A DNA stretch of 64,000 nt from an uncultured Collinsella sp. (GCA_900541795.1 UQLC01000006.1:1-64000), one strand, 5' to 3'. Positions 26,550 to 34,887 are shown, numbered from the stretch's first letter. Notes: generated by a model not told the origin, from the sequence alone. Numbers and translations: made by a program.

Positions 26550-28634
26550 CTAGATACAGAATCCGGGGATCACACAGGTTCGTTTGTTTGGCTTGTCCGC
26601 AGGCGTTGCGTACGTAAAGACGTCGCCGTCGTGTCCAACGCGATTCAAATAGAGCGTGCCTTCGGTCTCCGATGAGTCGGGGCTCACCGTGCGCTCCCAC
26701 CAGCAGGTGTCCTTGCCCTTCCACTGGCGGACCATCGTCTCGTTCGTGGTATACGGACTTACCTTGAGCTCGCGGAAGAGCTGATACTCCTTGCCCTCGC
26801 CGTTGTAGATGTCTGCCAGGTAGTGATAGTCCTCGGCAAACGAATCGGACGGTTGCGTACCGCACAGCTCGACCATGGCGGGCAGCCAAAGGGTTGCGGG
26901 CAACTCGCTCAGGCACGATGCGCTGTTGGCGGCGCCCACATTGTTCGAGACCTTCTTGACCCCTTTAATGAGTGCGCGCAACTCGTTGGGCAGCAGCTTA
27001 AGGCCGTCGCCGTTGAGCCATTTCCGCAGCTCGCAATCTGCCCAGCCGGCGCTCGGCGGTTCAGCTGCAGCGTTGCGCTCGGCAATACCCGCGTCGAACA
27101 TAAACGTCAGCCCGGCCTTGCCCGTACCGTCCAGAAGCTCATCGTGACGGATGCCCACAAGCTGCGCGCCGACCTCCAGCCCGTTGGTGAGCGTGACACG
27201 CTTGGTGCACGGATAGGGGATATGCCCATCAGCGTCGAGCAGGTGGTAACGCTTGGCAATCTCGCGTGCCTCGCTACGGGTCTCGGCGGCCTTAATCTTG
27301 AGCGAAATCTCCTGCAGCTGATCCCAGGTGTAGTCGTCAAGTGAACCGCGGATGCCGTCAAGGTAGTCGGGGATGCCAAAGCCATGGGTTGCCGCCCCGA
27401 TAACGCTGAGCCCCGCAACGGCTGCGATAGCGCCGCCGATAATAAAGCGGCGGCGGGTCATGGCATCGTGGCGGGCCTGATTCAGGATCTCTCGTGCGCG
27501 CTCGCCGGCGACGTCGACCTTAAGGTGCGTGCCAGAATCGATATCAATCGCGGCCTCGTCTCCTGTGCCTTCGCGGCCCTCGGATTCGGCATCAGTGAGG
27601 TATGCCGAGAGCACCTCGAGCATCTGCTGCTCGGTGGGACGATCGCACTGCTCGACTGAGAGACCCTTCATGATGATTTGGACGAGCGCTTCATCGCCCT
27701 CGCAGCGCGGCTCGAGCGGCGCCGGCTTGGTCTTGGTCTTTACGAGATAGAACGAGCCGGTTGCAGTGGCGTCCGTCGACTCAAAGTCAAACGGTTTGCG
27801 ACCGCTGTAGAGCTGGTACAGAATGCTCGAAAGCGCGTAGACATCGATTGCCGGCGAACGGCGAAGAGCCGCGATGCCTTCGATATCCTGCGTGAGCATC
27901 TCGGGCGCGGCGTATGCGGGTGTGGCAAAGCGCCAGATGTCGGCGCGCCGGGTGATCGTGTCGTCGCCGAGAGCCATGGTCGCGGAGCCCATGTCGATGA
28001 GGCAGGGGTCAAAGGAACAATCGGCAATCTGCTGCTCGAGTGTTCGGCTGGTGGTGCGGAACATGATATTGGCAGGCGACAGGTCGCGATGGACGACCGG
28101 ATTCACGAGGCCTTGGGTCATCAAGAGCGCACGAAGCACGGCGTTTCCGACGGCGGCGACCATCTGGGTGGTCAGCCCGCCCGAGGCGTCGTGCGGAAGC
28201 AGAGGTAGCGCCTGCTTGAGTGAGGTGCCCTCGACCCACTCCATGAGGATGAGCGGGTCATCCTCGCACGATCCGTAGCCATAGACGCGTGGAAATCCGC
28301 GCAGGTGCGAGACGGTACACAGATGACGGTACTCCTCGAACAGCGCGGCGGTGTTGGCCAGGTGCGCTGCCGATTGCTCGGCGGAGCGGTCGGGGGCTTG
28401 GCCGGAAAGGATGGCATTGTCCTTGAGTAGCTTGACGGCAAAGACCTCGCCGCTCGTTTTGGTCGCGCGCAGCACGTGCCCGATGTTGCCGTTGTTGCGG
28501 TGGGCCGTCTGGAGAATAAGCGTCATAAACCGACGCTTGGCCTCGTCCTCGGCGTTGGGGTCGACCGCCACGGCGGTGTCGAACGTGTCAAGACGGATGA
28601 GTTTGTCGCCATAGGCGCTATCGGTAGTATCCAT
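26550..28634 (-). CDS. Transmembrane Ser/Thr protein kinase with extracytoplasmic DUF6273 domain
   Basis: 694 aa from ATG 28634, with AAAGG upstream. The cytoplasmic kinase domain spans about 45-345: VFAVKLLK (Lys68), VHRDLSPANIMF (His182-Arg183-Asp184), the metal motif DMG instead of DFG at 214-216, and YAAPE at 241-245. A membrane helix lies at about 396-418. The outer part (about 470-694) resembles DUF6273, with AGWADCELRKWLNGDG and conserved Trp and Cys residues, a domain thought to bind cell-surface ligands. The glycine-rich loop is poorly conserved. It follows the FHA gene on the same strand, suggesting a kinase-reader pair. Confidence 0.82.
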   Translation of the reverse strand: MDTTDSAYGDKLIRLDTFDTAVAVDPNAEDEAKRRFMTLILQTAHRNNGNIGHVLRATKTSGEVFAVKLLKDNAILSGQAPDRSAEQSAAHLANTAALFEEYRHLCTVSHLRGFPRVYGYGSCEDDPLILMEWVEGTSLKQALPLLPHDASGGLTTQMVAAVGNAVLRALLMTQGLVNPVVHRDLSPANIMFRTTSRTLEQQIADCSFDPCLIDMGSATMALGDDTITRRADIWRFATPAYAAPEMLTQDIEGIAALRRSPAIDVYALSSILYQLYSGRKPFDFESTDATATGSFYLVKTKTKPAPLEPRCEGDEALVQIIMKGLSVEQCDRPTEQQMLEVLSAYLTDAESEGREGTGDEAAIDIDSGTHLKVDVAGERAREILNQARHDAMTRRRFIIGGAIAAVAGLSVIGAATHGFGIPDYLDGIRGSLDDYTWDQLQEISLKIKAAETRSEAREIAKRYHLLDADGHIPYPCTKRVTLTNGLEVGAQLVGIRHDELLDGTGKAGLTFMFDAGIAERNAAAEPPSAGWADCELRKWLNGDGLKLLPNELRALIKGVKKVSNNVGAANSASCLSELPATLWLPAMVELCGTQPSDSFAEDYHYLADIYNGEGKEYQLFRELKVSPYTTNETMVRQWKGKDTCWWERTVSPDSSETEGTLYLNRVGHDGDVFTYATPADKPNKRTCVIPGFCI

Positions 28635-28666
28635 GGCGTTCCTTTGTCTGGCATGGGTTGCCGCAC

Positions 28667-28727
28667 GTATACGTGAGCAGTGCGGATATCGGTAAAGAAC
28701 CATGATAGCCGCACTGCCCACGTATGC
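28667..28727. repeat. Inverted repeat in the kinase leader
   Basis: A 24-bp imperfect inverted repeat, with left GTATACGTGAGCAGTGCGG and right CCGCACTGCCCACGTAT, has four mismatches and a short spacer. It lies 33 bp before the kinase start. It could be an operator or leader hairpin controlling kinase expression separately from the FHA gene. Confidence 0.6.
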
Positions 28728-28771
28728 CGCTGAGTATTGTCGTTTACGACGCAGAAGGTAGAAGACGAAAG

Positions 28772-28804
28772 ACGGACGGCGACCGTCTTTTGATCGCCGT
28801 CCGT
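28772..28804 (-). terminator. Terminator after the FHA gene
   Basis: An 11-bp stem ACGGACGGCGA / TCGCCGTCCGT starts two bases after the stop codon of the FHA gene on the minus strand, followed by a CT-rich tail with TTT. It may be only partial, allowing read-through to the kinase. Confidence 0.65.
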
Positions 28805-28805
28805 G

Positions 28806-29768
28806 CTAGTCCACAATGACAAGGAATGTCGTGTAGAGACCCAGATGGAGCCTGTCGCTGTTTTCGATTTCCACGGGGGGATAGACTTTGCCGGGCTCTC
28901 GTTGGTCGCGGGGCGGCTCGATTACGGTATCGCCGTCACCCGCGCCCGATTCGAGCACTGTGCCGTTGGTCGATCCAAGGCCCTGGGCGTACCAGTGCTC
29001 ACCCTCGAGCCAAATACGAAGATGCTCGCGCGAGGTGTCGGCGCCTACATCGGTGATGCTGGGCGAGGTTTTGGGCAAAGAACCAATCACAGTGCCGCGC
29101 GGATCGCGTGTGAGGGGATGGATTTGCATGTCGGCGCAGTTGTCGGCATGGGTTCTGAGCAGACCGAGGTTAGGGGCGACGGTGTGTGGCTGCCCCAGGC
29201 TGCTCATAAAGCCACGTCCTACGGTAGTTTCGGTGGTGCCAAAGTGCCCGCCTGTCTTGCTGTCGCAAAAGCGCTCGACGGTGGCCACGCCCTGAACGGG
29301 ATCGGCGAGCGCCCCCGTTGCCACAAAGAGCATAAGGTAAAGCGTGCTTTTCTCACGCACGGCATTGCCGTCAAAGTTGTCGATGCGATTGAGGGCATTT
29401 GCATATAGGCGGCTGTCCAGCTTGTAGCTGGCGAGAGCCGACATCATTTCGTTGGCGGCCGGACCGCGATAGTGCTCGGCGATTGCCCGATAGGCGGACT
29501 CGCCGCCGCCGAGCTTGCTGCAGATTGCCGCGGAAAGGTTGAGCGTGGTGACGGTAAAGTCGCTGTAGATGGCGGGCGCGCACTGGTCAGGCTTGCGATG
29601 GACGATGTAACGGGTGAGATACGAGCGGTTGGAAGAGCATTTCTCGAGCAGGGTACTGCCGAGATAAGAGTTTCCATTGATGAGCATTCGGGCGATCTCG
29701 AGATGTTTAAGACCGCCGAACGAGCGAATATCGTTATAGAGGACCGAGCAAGGCGTCTCTGCTGCCAC
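28806..29768 (-). CDS. FHA-domain protein
   Basis: 320 aa from GTG 29768, chosen because AAAGGAGG stands five bases before it; the TTG at 29798 would put that site inside the gene. The first ~200 residues are helical and unrecognised. The C-terminal FHA domain (about 226-320) has VIGSLP, the phosphothreonine-binding SREH (246-249) and GSTNGT (265-270). FHA domains read phosphothreonine, so the kinase just downstream is a natural partner. No Walker motif or membrane segment is seen. Confidence 0.82.
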   Translation of the reverse strand: MAAETPCSVLYNDIRSFGGLKHLEIARMLINGNSYLGSTLLEKCSSNRSYLTRYIVHRKPDQCAPAIYSDFTVTTLNLSAAICSKLGGGESAYRAIAEHYRGPAANEMMSALASYKLDSRLYANALNRIDNFDGNAVREKSTLYLMLFVATGALADPVQGVATVERFCDSKTGGHFGTTETTVGRGFMSSLGQPHTVAPNLGLLRTHADNCADMQIHPLTRDPRGTVIGSLPKTSPSITDVGADTSREHLRIWLEGEHWYAQGLGSTNGTVLESGAGDGDTVIEPPRDQREPGKVYPPVEIENSDRLHLGLYTTFLVIVD

Positions 29769-30356
29769 GGATACCTCCTTTGATTGCTTCCTAGCCAATA
29801 TGGCGATAGGAATTAATGGCTCCCGGTGGGCGACGTATTAAATGGCTGCGCAATATACAGCGTAACCAAAGCAACATTATAGGCCACATGTTCGAAATTG
29901 CAGGAAGACTGAGAGATTTGGTTTGGACTGGACGGAAATCCCCCTCTGTCTTGTTCTGTAACAATTAGGGCCGATTTTACTCGGTAACTGTTACAGATTG
30001 AGACGTTTGTGAACTGTGTCGACCGTTTGTCTCGATCTGTAACACGTAGAGGAAGATTTGCCCTGTAGATGTTACAGATTGAGACAATCAGCCGGGCCCA
30101 CCTCGTCCGCCTCGTCATCTGTGGTTTACGTGGGGGCATACGGAGTGCGGGTATACTAACCGGCGGCGAATCTGCTCCATCGCTTAGAGCTGCTGCGTCT
30201 GGACGGCGCGTGATAGGGCTGCCAAAGCGATCGCCAGCGTGCTGAGCAACGTCCTCTCTGTGCGCACCTGTTTTTGTATGTATTAGCGCACTACCAAGCA
30301 CGCCCGCGCGGCCGCATGCCGTGCCCATTGCGCGTGCAGATAAGGAACAACAACAT
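29769..30356. other. Intergenic region with repeat pair and long helicase leader
   Basis: It contains two CTGTAAC palindromes (29947-30086) and a candidate -10 box TATACT at 30152-30157. This would give the downstream DEAD-box gene a 5' leader of about 195 nt. The leader has no obvious open frame. Part of the region before the repeats (29800-29940) shows nothing recognisable. Confidence 0.5.
29947..30086. repeat. CTGTAAC palindrome array of two units
   Basis: Units at 29947-30004 and 30028-30086, a period of 81 bp. Arms TGTCTTGTTCTGTAACA / TGTTACAGATTGAGAC and TGTCTCGATCTGTAACA / TGTTACAGATTGAGACA. Confidence 0.88.
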
Positions 30357-32630
30357 ATGCGTAATTCTGTATCCGACGTCACGGACGCCGAGATTCTGGA
30401 CGAGGCCCGCGAGGCCATGACCCAGGCTGCCTTCGATGCCGCCGATGAGGCCAATGCTGCCCAGACCGTCGAGTCCGCTACCGAGAGCCTGCCCGCCTTT
30501 GACGAGCTGGGCCTTTCGGACGAGATGCTTCGTGCTATCGAGAACCTAGGCTACACGGCGCCCACGCCTGTCCAGGCTGGCTCGATCCCCGTGGTGCTCG
30601 AGGGCCGCGACCTGCTTGCCGCTGCTCAGACCGGCACCGGCAAGACGGCCGCCTTCTTGCTGCCGACCATGAACAACCTGGAGCACATCGCTCCGCCCAA
30701 GCCCGTGCGCGAGCGTGGCGGTCGCAACCGCCGTCGCGGCGCCAAGAAGCCCGAGGGCAACGGTCGCGGTCCCTTGATGCTCGTCATCACCCCCACGCGC
30801 GAGCTTGCCCAGCAGATCGACGAGGTCGCGAGCAAGATTGCCGACGTCACTGGCCATGTCGCCGTGACCGTCGTGGGCGGCGTGAGCTACAAGCCGCAGA
30901 CCGCGGCGCTCAAGTACGGCTGTGACATCCTGGTCGCTACGCCGGGCCGTCTGGTTGACCTGATCGAGCAGGGCGCCTGCCACCTGGACGAGGTCAAGGT
31001 GCTGGTGCTGGACGAGGCCGACCGCATGCTCGACATGGGCTTTTTGCCCGCCGTCCGCCGCATTGTGCGCGAGACGCCGGCCGAGCGTCAGACGCTGCTG
31101 TTCTCGGCCACGCTCGACGAGGAGGCCGTGGGCGAGATTACCGACCTGGTGAGCGACCCGGCCCGCGTGGAGATCGCGCCTGCCACGTCGACCGCCGACA
31201 CCGTCGACCAGTTTGTGTTCCCGGTGTCCATCGAGGCCAAGAACAACCTGCTGCCCGAGTTCCTCAAAAAGGAGGGCCCGGAGCGCACTATCGTCTTTAT
31301 GCGTACCAAGCACCGCGCCGACAGCTGCTGCCGCCGTCTGGAGCGCAAGGGCATCAAGGCCGCCGCGATCCACGGCAACCGCAGCCAGGCCCAGCGCGAG
31401 CGCGCGCTTTCGGCCTTCCGCGACGGCACCGTCGACGTGCTGGTGGCAACCGACGTGCTTGCCCGCGGCATCGACATCAGCGATGTGCGCTATGTCGTGA
31501 ACTTTGACGTGCCGGCCGAGCCGACCGACTACATCCACCGCATCGGCCGCACGGGCCGTGCCGGCGAGCTGGGCTGGGCCATTACGTTTGTGACCGAGCA
31601 GGACGTCGATGAGTTCTACGAGATCGAGAAACTCATGGACAAGACCGCCGACATCTACGAGGCCGGCGACCTGCATGTGGGCCCCAATCCGCCCGCGGTT
31701 GACCCCGAGCGCGATCCTGCGGCCTTTAAGGTGAAGAAGAAGACCAAGCGCGGCAAGTCCAAGAGCAAGAAGAAGCTTGAGCAGGCGCGTCGCGACGGCA
31801 AACGCAACGGCGATGACTACGGCGATGTGGCCGGTCGTTCCAACCGCGGTCGCGACGAGCGTCGCGGCGACGGCGAGCGTCCGAGCCGTCCCAAGCGCGG
31901 CGGCAAGACCCGCGTGCGCGAAGGCGTTCAGGCTCGCGTGGACGAGGCTGTTGAGAGCGTGGCCCGCGAGGTGGCTGCCGAGGAGCGCGGCGGTGCTGTC
32001 GAGCAGGCCCCGCGTGGCAACCGTGCCGAGCGTCGTGCCAAGCAGTTCCAGGGCGAGGCACATCGCCGCCGTCGTGAGGACGAGGACCGTGGCGGTCGTC
32101 GTCGTGTTGAGCGCGAGGACGAGGGCCGTGGCTCGCGTGGCGGCAAGCGCGGCTCGGGTGACCGTCGTCGCTCCGGTCGCGATGGCGAGCGCGGCGAGCG
32201 CGGCGAGCGCGATGAGCGCCGTGGCGGCGAAGGCCGTGGTTCGCGTGACGAGCGTGGAACCCGCGGCGGCGAGTCCCGCGGCGGCAAGCGCTTTGACGAG
32301 CGCGGAGGTCGCGAGGGTGGCCGTGGCGGCGAGCGTCGCGAGGGTGCTCGTGGTAACGGCAACCGCGGTGGCGCCGGTCGTTCGAATGAGTCGCGCGATC
32401 GTCGCGACCCGCGTGCCAGCCGCGATCGTCGCGATGACTGGCGCAACTACGACGACACCCGCGAGGAGCGCCGTGGCGGCTATCGCGGTGGGCGCGGCGG
32501 CAGCCAGGCCGGCTCCCGCGGCGGTCGTGCTGGCGGTCGCGATAACCGTGGCAGCTATGGTAACAATCGTGGCGGCAAGCGCGGCGGTAGCTCCCGTCGC
32601 CCCGGTGACGGCGGCGGCAAGCGCAAGTAA
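30357..32630 (+). CDS. DEAD-box RNA helicase with long RG-rich tail
   Basis: 757 aa from ATG 30357, with AAGGA upstream. Helicase core about 40-420: AQTGTGKTAAF, PTRELAQQ, VLDEADRMLDMGF, FSATLD and HRIGRTGRAGELG. A 25-aa insert with RGGRNRRRGAKK sits between motifs I and Ia. From about residue 460 the protein is a ~290-aa basic, Arg/Gly-rich, disordered tail that should bind RNA. Remodels structured RNA, likely in ribosome assembly or cold adaptation (CsdA/DeaD type). A terminator follows. Confidence 0.92.
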   Translation: MRNSVSDVTDAEILDEAREAMTQAAFDAADEANAAQTVESATESLPAFDELGLSDEMLRAIENLGYTAPTPVQAGSIPVVLEGRDLLAAAQTGTGKTAAFLLPTMNNLEHIAPPKPVRERGGRNRRRGAKKPEGNGRGPLMLVITPTRELAQQIDEVASKIADVTGHVAVTVVGGVSYKPQTAALKYGCDILVATPGRLVDLIEQGACHLDEVKVLVLDEADRMLDMGFLPAVRRIVRETPAERQTLLFSATLDEEAVGEITDLVSDPARVEIAPATSTADTVDQFVFPVSIEAKNNLLPEFLKKEGPERTIVFMRTKHRADSCCRRLERKGIKAAAIHGNRSQAQRERALSAFRDGTVDVLVATDVLARGIDISDVRYVVNFDVPAEPTDYIHRIGRTGRAGELGWAITFVTEQDVDEFYEIEKLMDKTADIYEAGDLHVGPNPPAVDPERDPAAFKVKKKTKRGKSKSKKKLEQARRDGKRNGDDYGDVAGRSNRGRDERRGDGERPSRPKRGGKTRVREGVQARVDEAVESVAREVAAEERGGAVEQAPRGNRAERRAKQFQGEAHRRRREDEDRGGRRRVEREDEGRGSRGGKRGSGDRRRSGRDGERGERGERDERRGGEGRGSRDERGTRGGESRGGKRFDERGGREGGRGGERREGARGNGNRGGAGRSNESRDRRDPRASRDRRDDWRNYDDTREERRGGYRGGRGGSQAGSRGGRAGGRDNRGSYGNNRGGKRGGSSRRPGDGGGKRK

Positions 32631-32662
32631 CATACGCGTCGCACGCTAGAGCGAGGCGAACT

Positions 32663-32697
32663 AAGGGCTCCGAGCAACTACGCTCGGAGCCCTTTTT
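32663..32697 (+). terminator. Terminator after the DEAD-box gene
   Basis: AGGGCTCCGAG and CTCGGAGCCCT form an 11-bp stem with TTTTT behind it. Confidence 0.9.
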
Positions 32698-33251
32698 GTT
32701 TGCCGTATCCGATCGCTAGTTCAAATGTGATTTCCTCGGGAATGCATCTAGAGGATGCCGTGGGCCTGTTTCCTACCATGCGGCAATGGGTCCCATGGGG
32801 TGCGCCGTGCATTTTTTGGAGTATTCTGCAGTTCGAGTTGTCTGCATATGATTTGACGTCGCCAACGGTGGCTTTCGGATATCCCTAGCGAGCGTTCTGA
32901 GTCAGATTTCGTCGTTTTCCGGAGCAGGGGCGCGTCATTCTCGCCATGTCGGAACCCAAAATGACGCAGCGCCCTAAAGGTTTGCCCGCTCGGGGTATTG
33001 CTGGCGCGGTCACGTTGCAGAATACTCCGTTTTTTGCACGGGCCAGGATGGGGTACCTCGGGAGAACACGGCGGTATCCCGTAAATATATACAATCTGTA
33101 CCGTAATTTATACAAAACGAAGAGGCAGACAGCGTAGGGTTGGTGCATTGGGGTGCTTGATGCACCAAAATGGGGATCCCACGTGCCGTATACTCTGGCT
33201 GGATGTGAAAACGGCTTGACGCGTTGCCAGACGTAGGGGGAGGGTGTCTCG
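32698..33251. other. Gene-free region with inverted repeat halves
   Basis: About 550 bp with no credible gene. It contains TTTTTTGGAGTATTCTGCA (32812-32830) and an opposite-strand relative TTGCAGAATACTCC with TTTTTTGCACGG (33015-33041), about 200 bp apart. This looks like the ends of a small decayed element. A GATGCACC/GGTGCAT hairpin and AT-rich TAAATATATACAATC precede the next gene and may hold its promoter. Confidence 0.5.
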
Positions 33252-34013
33252 ATGAGCGTATTCGAAATTGTGTTTAGTCCGACGGGTGGAACGCAGAAGG
33301 TGTCTGGCCTTGTGGCCGGGGCACTGGACAAGAATACCGTTACCGTCGATCTGACCGATAGCGGGCTAGATTTCAGCGCTGTCTCGATGACTGAGGACGA
33401 CGTGGCCGTAATCTCTGTGCCGGCGTATGCCGGTAGAATCCCGGCTGTGGTGGCTGACCGGTTGGGCATGGTTCACGGCAACGGAGCGCGGGCCGTTCTG
33501 GTGTGCGTCTACGGAAACCGCGCGTTTGAGGACACGCTCGTAGAGCTGGAGGACGTTGCGAAGCATGCGGGATTCCGGGTGATCGCGGCAGTTGCGGCCA
33601 TTGCAGAACATTCCATTGCGCGACAGTTTGCTGCCGGTCGTCCGGATGCGCAGGATGCGGCGCAGCTTGCTGAGTTTGCTCAGCAAATTCAGCAAAAGCT
33701 GTTGGCTGAGGATGCGTCCGAGCCCTCTATCCCCGGCAATCGTCCTTATAAACAAGCTGGAGGTCACCGCATGGCGCCCGAGGCAACAGAGGATTGCGTC
33801 TCCTGCGGTGCATGCGCCGCGGCGTGCCCCGTTTGTGCTATCGACAAGGGTGACTCCAAACGAGCAGCTGGCGAGGCGTGCATCTCCTGCATGCGCTGCA
33901 TCGCCGTATGTCCGCGAGGTGCTCGCAAGCTTGATTCCAGCAAACTATCCGCTGTTTCCCAGATGCTGAGCAAGGTTTGCGTCGTGCGGAAGGAATGCGA
34001 GCTTTTCATCTAG
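33252..34013 (+). CDS. EFR1-type flavodoxin-ferredoxin fusion protein
   Basis: 253 aa. The N-terminal flavodoxin-like domain has the FMN loop SPTGGTQK (residues 9-16), PAYAGRIP and VYGNRAFEDT. The C-terminal ~80 residues carry two 4Fe-4S motifs, CVSCGACAAACP and CISCMRCIAVCP. Such EFR1-family proteins shuttle electrons in anaerobes; the partner is not encoded next to it. ATG 33252 follows GGGGGAGGG. It appears to be a single gene. A GGGGAC-type palindrome lies 17 bp after its stop. Confidence 0.85.
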   Translation: MSVFEIVFSPTGGTQKVSGLVAGALDKNTVTVDLTDSGLDFSAVSMTEDDVAVISVPAYAGRIPAVVADRLGMVHGNGARAVLVCVYGNRAFEDTLVELEDVAKHAGFRVIAAVAAIAEHSIARQFAAGRPDAQDAAQLAEFAQQIQQKLLAEDASEPSIPGNRPYKQAGGHRMAPEATEDCVSCGACAAACPVCAIDKGDSKRAAGEACISCMRCIAVCPRGARKLDSSKLSAVSQMLSKVCVVRKECELFI

Positions 34014-34030
34014 CGCATACGAAATTGGCG

Positions 34031-34085
34031 CAATGGGGCCAGGTTAATCTGCACCGACCTGGTGCAAACAAACCTGTCCCCAATG
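34031..34085. repeat. GGGGACAGGT palindrome, copy 2
   Basis: Outer arms CAATGGGGCCAGGTT and AACCTGTCCCCAATG pair with one mismatch. An inner TGCACC/GGTGCA stem is present. Sequence in loop (TTAATCTGCACC) matches copy 1 at 22884. It follows the EFR1 gene. The rest of the gap 34014-34356 holds a repeat half, a promoter and an antiterminator leader. Confidence 0.82.
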
Positions 34086-34109
34086 CACCAGAGCAAGGAG
34101 TGTCCCCGG

Positions 34110-34141
34110 GTGCCGGCAGAAAAGGAACGTCCCTAAGTACC
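34110..34141. repeat. Half copy of the GGGACGTTCC palindrome
   Basis: The stretch from GTGCCGGCAG through AAGGAACGTCCC to AAGTACCGC matches the right half of the element at 45612-45669. The left half is absent. Confidence 0.55.
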
Positions 34142-34191
34142 GCATAAATACCGTTTATCGGAGAAAAAATACCGTTCGCCGGTCATAATGA

Positions 34192-34219
34192 TTGTTCCGG
34201 CTTTGGGCTTGTCTACAAT
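34192..34219 (+). promoter_or_regulatory. Candidate promoter of the alpha-glucoside PTS operon
   Basis: TTGTTC at 34192 and TACAAT at 34214 with 16 bp between. Transcription would start near 34226, just before the antiterminator-like leader. Confidence 0.55.
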
Positions 34220-34242
34220 AACCCCCGTAAAAGAAATGCGGA

Positions 34243-34276
34243 AGGTTACCGAGTCCCCTCGGACGTGGGCCTAACC
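34243..34276 (+). promoter_or_regulatory. Candidate RAT antiterminator element
   Basis: AGGTTACCGAG...CTCGG...CTAACC can fold with outer GGTTA/TAACC and inner CCGAG/CTCGG pairs, like the RNA sites bound by BglG/LicT proteins. A LicT-type protein is encoded 600 bp downstream. A second, overlapping stem can form from AACCAAA (34273) with TTTTGGTT near 34321-34328. No clear U-run follows, so the terminator half is uncertain. Confidence 0.5.
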
Positions 34277-34356
34277 AAAGTCTTTGATCGCGAGCGTCTC
34301 AATGGGCGCATTCGATTGATTTTGGTTGGGCTATATTTATGAAGGGACATGTCACC

Positions 34357-34869
34357 ATGGGTTTCTTTTCTCGCCTAATGGGTGGCTCGGATAAGCAGAC
34401 GACTGCGGCTTCCGAGTTCGAAATCCTCGCTCCCGTTTCCGGCGAGCTTGTTCATCTAGAAAATACCAATGACCCCGCTTTTAGCAGCCGTGCAGTGGGC
34501 GATGGCGTTGCCGTGGTTCCCCAAGAGGGAACGGTGTGCGCTCCTGTTTCCGGCACCGTCGCGGCGCTGTTTCCGACTGAGCACGCGCTGGGCATCATGT
34601 CCGACGACAGCTCTGCTCAGGTGATGCTGCATATCGGAATCGACACTGTTAAACTTGAGGGCAAGGGCTTCCATGCGCTTGTTGCCCAGGGTGATCACGT
34701 TGACGCGGGCCAGCCCCTCGTCGAGGTCGATTTCGACGTGGTTCGCGCTGCCGGTTTCGATCCTACGGTCTTCGTTATCGTGTGCGAGCGTTCGGAGAAC
34801 TCGACTCTTCGCGAGCATGCTTCCGGCCCTGTTGCTGTTAAAGAGCCTGTCGTTTGGCTTTCCGAGTAA
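34357..34869 (+). CDS. PTS system glucose-type EIIA component
   Basis: 170 aa from ATG 34357, with GAAGGGA before it; ATG 34339 has no ribosome site. It is a stand-alone EIIA-Glc-like (Crr family) protein. His76 (PTEHALGI) and His92 (MLHIGIDTV) are the active-site pair; His92 is the phosphorylated one. It accepts phosphate from HPr and passes it to EIIB of the transporter encoded two genes on. As the only EIIA in the window it may also serve the EIIBC at 49246, which lacks this domain. Confidence 0.9.
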   Translation: MGFFSRLMGGSDKQTTAASEFEILAPVSGELVHLENTNDPAFSSRAVGDGVAVVPQEGTVCAPVSGTVAALFPTEHALGIMSDDSSAQVMLHIGIDTVKLEGKGFHALVAQGDHVDAGQPLVEVDFDVVRAAGFDPTVFVIVCERSENSTLREHASGPVAVKEPVVWLSE

Positions 34870-34887
34870 ATTCTTGTGGTGGGTACC

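Noticed and set aside
30546..32633. 695-aa minus-strand frame opposite the DEAD-box gene
   Set aside because: It is a shadow of the Arg/Gly-rich tail, with Ala/Thr low-complexity translation and no start site support.
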